From: Marinospirillum sp031581385
GTDB taxonomy: Bacteria > Pseudomonadota > Gammaproteobacteria > Pseudomonadales > Halomonadaceae
Assembly (NCBI RefSeq): GCF_044810985.1
Contig: NZ_CP085242.1
Coordinates: forward strand, 2,232,001-2,296,000
Length of the DNA: 64,000 nt
Reading direction: 5' to 3'
Positions 62,321 to 64,000 of the stretch are shown in pieces. Below the pieces are notes generated by a model that was not told where the DNA came from, did no database searches, and saw nothing but the letters and a program-made list of their open reading frames with translations. Made by a program: the position numbers and the translations under genes. Numbering within the stretch: position 1 is the first letter of the stretch; every line of letters starts with the position of its first letter.

Positions 62321-62656
62321 ATGCAAAGTTTGGTTTTAGGTTTACACGTACTGCTGGCCATAGGTGTCGTGGTACTCATACTTCTGCAGCAGGGTAAAGG
62401 CGCAGAAGCCGGGGCTTCTTTTGGTGGTGGTGCCTCCAACACGGTGTTTGGCAGTCTGGGTCCGATAGGCTTTATGGGTAAAATGACTTCCATCCTGGCT
62501 GCAGGCTTTTTTGCAACCAGTCTGCTGTTGGCTTATATGGCCACTCAGCAAAATGCGCCGGATCAAGGTCTGCCTTCGGAAGAAGTTATTGAAGAATACA
62601 GCCGTGAGCAGCTGCCATTACTGGATGACGAGCCGCAACGCCGCCAGGAAGACTAG
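62321..62656 (+). CDS. secG: Preprotein translocase subunit SecG
   Basis: A 111-residue protein with two membrane helices (~3-22 and ~52-72) and the cytoplasmic QQGKGAEAGASFGGGASNTVFGS loop region typical of SecG. It assists SecYE in protein export. The tpiA–secG–tRNA-Leu order is as in many Gammaproteobacteria. Confidence 0.93.
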   Translation: MQSLVLGLHVLLAIGVVVLILLQQGKGAEAGASFGGGASNTVFGSLGPIGFMGKMTSILAAGFFATSLLLAYMATQQNAPDQGLPSEEVIEEYSREQLPLLDDEPQRRQED

Positions 62657-62751
62657 TTTTTTTCAGTTAAGGGGTTGCCAAGCTGGGGTCGCCCCTCTAT
62701 CATTTGCCCGCCTTGAATGACTTGCTTGTTCATCCGGGTGAAAGCAGTAAA

Positions 62752-62838
62752 GCCGAAGTGGTGGAATTGGTAGACACGCCATCTTGAGGGGGTGGTGGCC
62801 TTTTGGTCGTGCGGGTTCAAGTCCCGCCTTCGGCACCA
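62752..62838 (+). tRNA. tRNA-Leu (GAG)
   Basis: Acceptor GCCGAAG pairs with CTTCGGC, the anticodon stem CCATC/GGTGG encloses the loop TTGAGGG giving anticodon GAG, a long variable arm (class II) follows, then T-arm GCGGG-TTCAAGT-CCCGC and an encoded CCA. It lies after secG, as leuU does in E. coli. Confidence 0.96.
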
Positions 62839-62855
62839 AGAACACAAGAGTTAAG

Positions 62856-62884
62856 TTGACCTGGATTAACTCTATCTGTATAGT
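62856..62884 (+). promoter_or_regulatory. Sigma-70 promoter of tRNA-fMet
   Basis: TTGACC (62856-62861) and TATAGT (62879-62884) are separated by 17 bases. Start near 62891, just before the tRNA at 62897. Confidence 0.8.
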
Positions 62885-62896
62885 ACCTTCCTCTGA

Positions 62897-62973
<77 letters not shown>

Positions 62974-62984
62974 AGATTTTATCG

Positions 62985-63011
62985 AAAGCCCCTTTTTTAA
63001 GGGGCTTTTTG
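62985..63011 (+). terminator. Terminator after tRNA-fMet
   Basis: AAAGCCCCTT (62985-62994) pairs perfectly with AAGGGGCTTT (62999-63008), loop TTTT, followed by TT. It separates the tRNA from rimP, so downstream genes depend on read-through or another promoter. Confidence 0.83.
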
Positions 63012-63116
63012 TTAGGTCGAAAAAGTCTTCGCGCTGACGGTGCATTACAACCATCCTTCGAAGTTTTCCGGCCTGGTGATCATCCAACTGCCGAGGCAGT
63101 AAGCTGGAGCTTTTCC

Positions 63117-63596
63117 GTGGCAAGTAAAGATAAACTACTTGAACAGCTCATTGAGCCTGTTGTTCAGTCGCTGGACTTTGAGTTCTGGGGGCTTGAATTT
63201 GGTGGTCGCGGTCGACATACCCTTTTGCGCGTCTATATTGATAGTGATAAGGGCATCACGGTTGATGACTGTGCGCAGGTCAGTCGCCAGATCAGTGCGC
63301 TCATGGATGTAGAAGATCCCATTGCCAGCGAATACACCCTGGAGGTTTCTTCCCCCGGGATGGATCGGCCCCTATTCCGGCTTGAGCATTATCAGCAATG
63401 TGCAGGCGAACAGGTGCAGATCAAATTAAGATTGCCCTACGAAGGTCAGCGTAAATTTTCTGGCCTGCTCAAGGGTGTTGAAGAAGATGAGGTCATCATC
63501 CAGGTGGATGATGAAGAGTTTTGTTTTCCACTGGAAACGATTGATCAGGCAAGAGTCAAACCTACCCTGAATCAGCAGAAGAAAAACCAGGGATAG
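63117..63596 (+). CDS. rimP: Ribosome maturation factor RimP
   Basis: A 159-residue protein needed for 30S subunit maturation. IEPVVQSLDFEFWGLEFGG, LRVYIDSDKGITVDDCAQVSR and YTLEVSSPGMDRPLF are the family blocks. GTG 63117 has GGAG seven bases upstream. The longer frame runs through the tRNA genes and is not real. nusA follows after 18 bases. Confidence 0.95.
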   Translation: MASKDKLLEQLIEPVVQSLDFEFWGLEFGGRGRHTLLRVYIDSDKGITVDDCAQVSRQISALMDVEDPIASEYTLEVSSPGMDRPLFRLEHYQQCAGEQVQIKLRLPYEGQRKFSGLLKGVEEDEVIIQVDDEEFCFPLETIDQARVKPTLNQQKKNQG

Positions 63597-63614
63597 TTTT
63601 CAAGAGGCCAAGGC

Positions 63615-64000
63615 ATGAGTAAAGAAATACTTTTAGTGGTGGATGCCGTCTCCAACGAAAAAGGTGTACCCAAGGACACCATTTTCGAGGCGATCGAAGC
63701 AGCACTTGCCAGCGCAACCAAAAAGCGCTTTATGGAAGAAGGCGTGGATATTCGTGTCAGTATTGATCGTAAAACCGGCGAGTATGACTCCTTCCGTCGC
63801 TGGACAGTCGTGGATGATGAAGACTTTACCGATCCTGACTGCGAAATACCCGCTTCTGATGCCAAGGAACAAGGGCTGGTTGTCGGTGATGTCCGCGAAG
63901 AAATGATTGAATCGATCGAGTTTGGCCGCATTGCTGCCCAGACCGCCAAACAGGTGATCGTGCAGAAAGTCCGCGAAGCCGAACGCGCAGAAGTTGTACG
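63615..64000 (+). CDS. nusA: Transcription termination/antitermination factor NusA, 3' truncated by window end
   Basis: N-terminal ~128 residues of NusA, beginning SKEILLVVDAVSNEKGVPKD and covering the RNA-polymerase-binding N-domain (FEAIEAALASATKKRF…). It continues beyond the window. The rimP–nusA order predicts infB next. Confidence 0.95.
   Translation, partial: MSKEILLVVDAVSNEKGVPKDTIFEAIEAALASATKKRFMEEGVDIRVSIDRKTGEYDSFRRWTVVDDEDFTDPDCEIPASDAKEQGLVVGDVREEMIESIEFGRIAAQTAKQVIVQKVREAERAEVV

Overview
This window reads as an ordinary chromosomal segment of a Gammaproteobacterium. The gene content and order resemble the Oceanospirillales/Pseudomonadales side of the class: secG–tRNA-Leu–tRNA-fMet–rimP–nusA, carAB–greA–yhbY–rlmE–ftsH–folP–glmM–tpiA, thiS–thiG–trmB, crc next to pyrE, and yicC/gmk/rpoZ/spoT/ridA. 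A marine or halophilic relative such as Marinospirillum is my inference, because no 16S gene is present. Gene density is very high. I see no insertion sequence, prophage, integron or CRISPR array, and no gene-free stretch longer than 300 bases.

Layout. Positions 1-5,000: tail of an HD-GYP protein, then on the minus strand a nitrogen block glnK–amtB–glnK–speA behind a sigma-54 promoter with an upstream NtrC-type site. 5,000-11,500: ubiK, comM, a CBS/PAS protein, a membrane GGDEF-EAL protein with a periplasmic c-type heme motif, and metF. 11,500-16,000: a DMT exporter and a TRAP transporter whose membrane genes (dctQM) converge on its Tat-exported binding protein. 16,000-22,300: DUF2288–rluA, a P-type ATPase with altered transport-site residues, ahcY behind an SAH riboswitch, and a Fic toxin/YhfG-type antitoxin pair whose antitoxin is too small for ordinary ORF listing. 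22,300-31,600: thiSG–trmB, a DMT transporter, a thioesterase, an ATP-grasp protein, dgt, a YfaZ-type porin, pyrE/crc, rph/yicC. 31,600-45,500: a serine hydrolase, ahpCF, gmk, rpoZ–spoT–ridA, a PagL-like deacylase, ribA, hemE, a PHA synthase with a basic tail, an AhpD-like protein and metY. 45,500-64,000: radA, a metallo-beta-lactamase-fold protein in operon with a GAF/HD-GYP protein, dapB, an unknown gene, carAB, greA, yhbY, rlmE, ftsH, folP, glmM, tpiA, secG, two tRNAs, rimP and the start of nusA.

How the genes work together. Three c-di-GMP proteins (HD-GYP, GGDEF-EAL, GAF-HD-GYP) point to active second-messenger signalling. Nitrogen control links ammonium uptake with arginine decarboxylation through two PII proteins. 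Methyl-cycle and sulfur genes (metF, ahcY, metY) are present but scattered, and ahcY has its own SAH sensor. The most notable items are the SAH riboswitch, the Fic/YhfG pair with an apparent CTG start, the PII–speA coupling, the heme GGDEF-EAL sensor, the P-type ATPase lacking two acidic transport residues, and an initiator tRNA with a U1·U72 mismatch. I did not find a clearly new multi-gene system.
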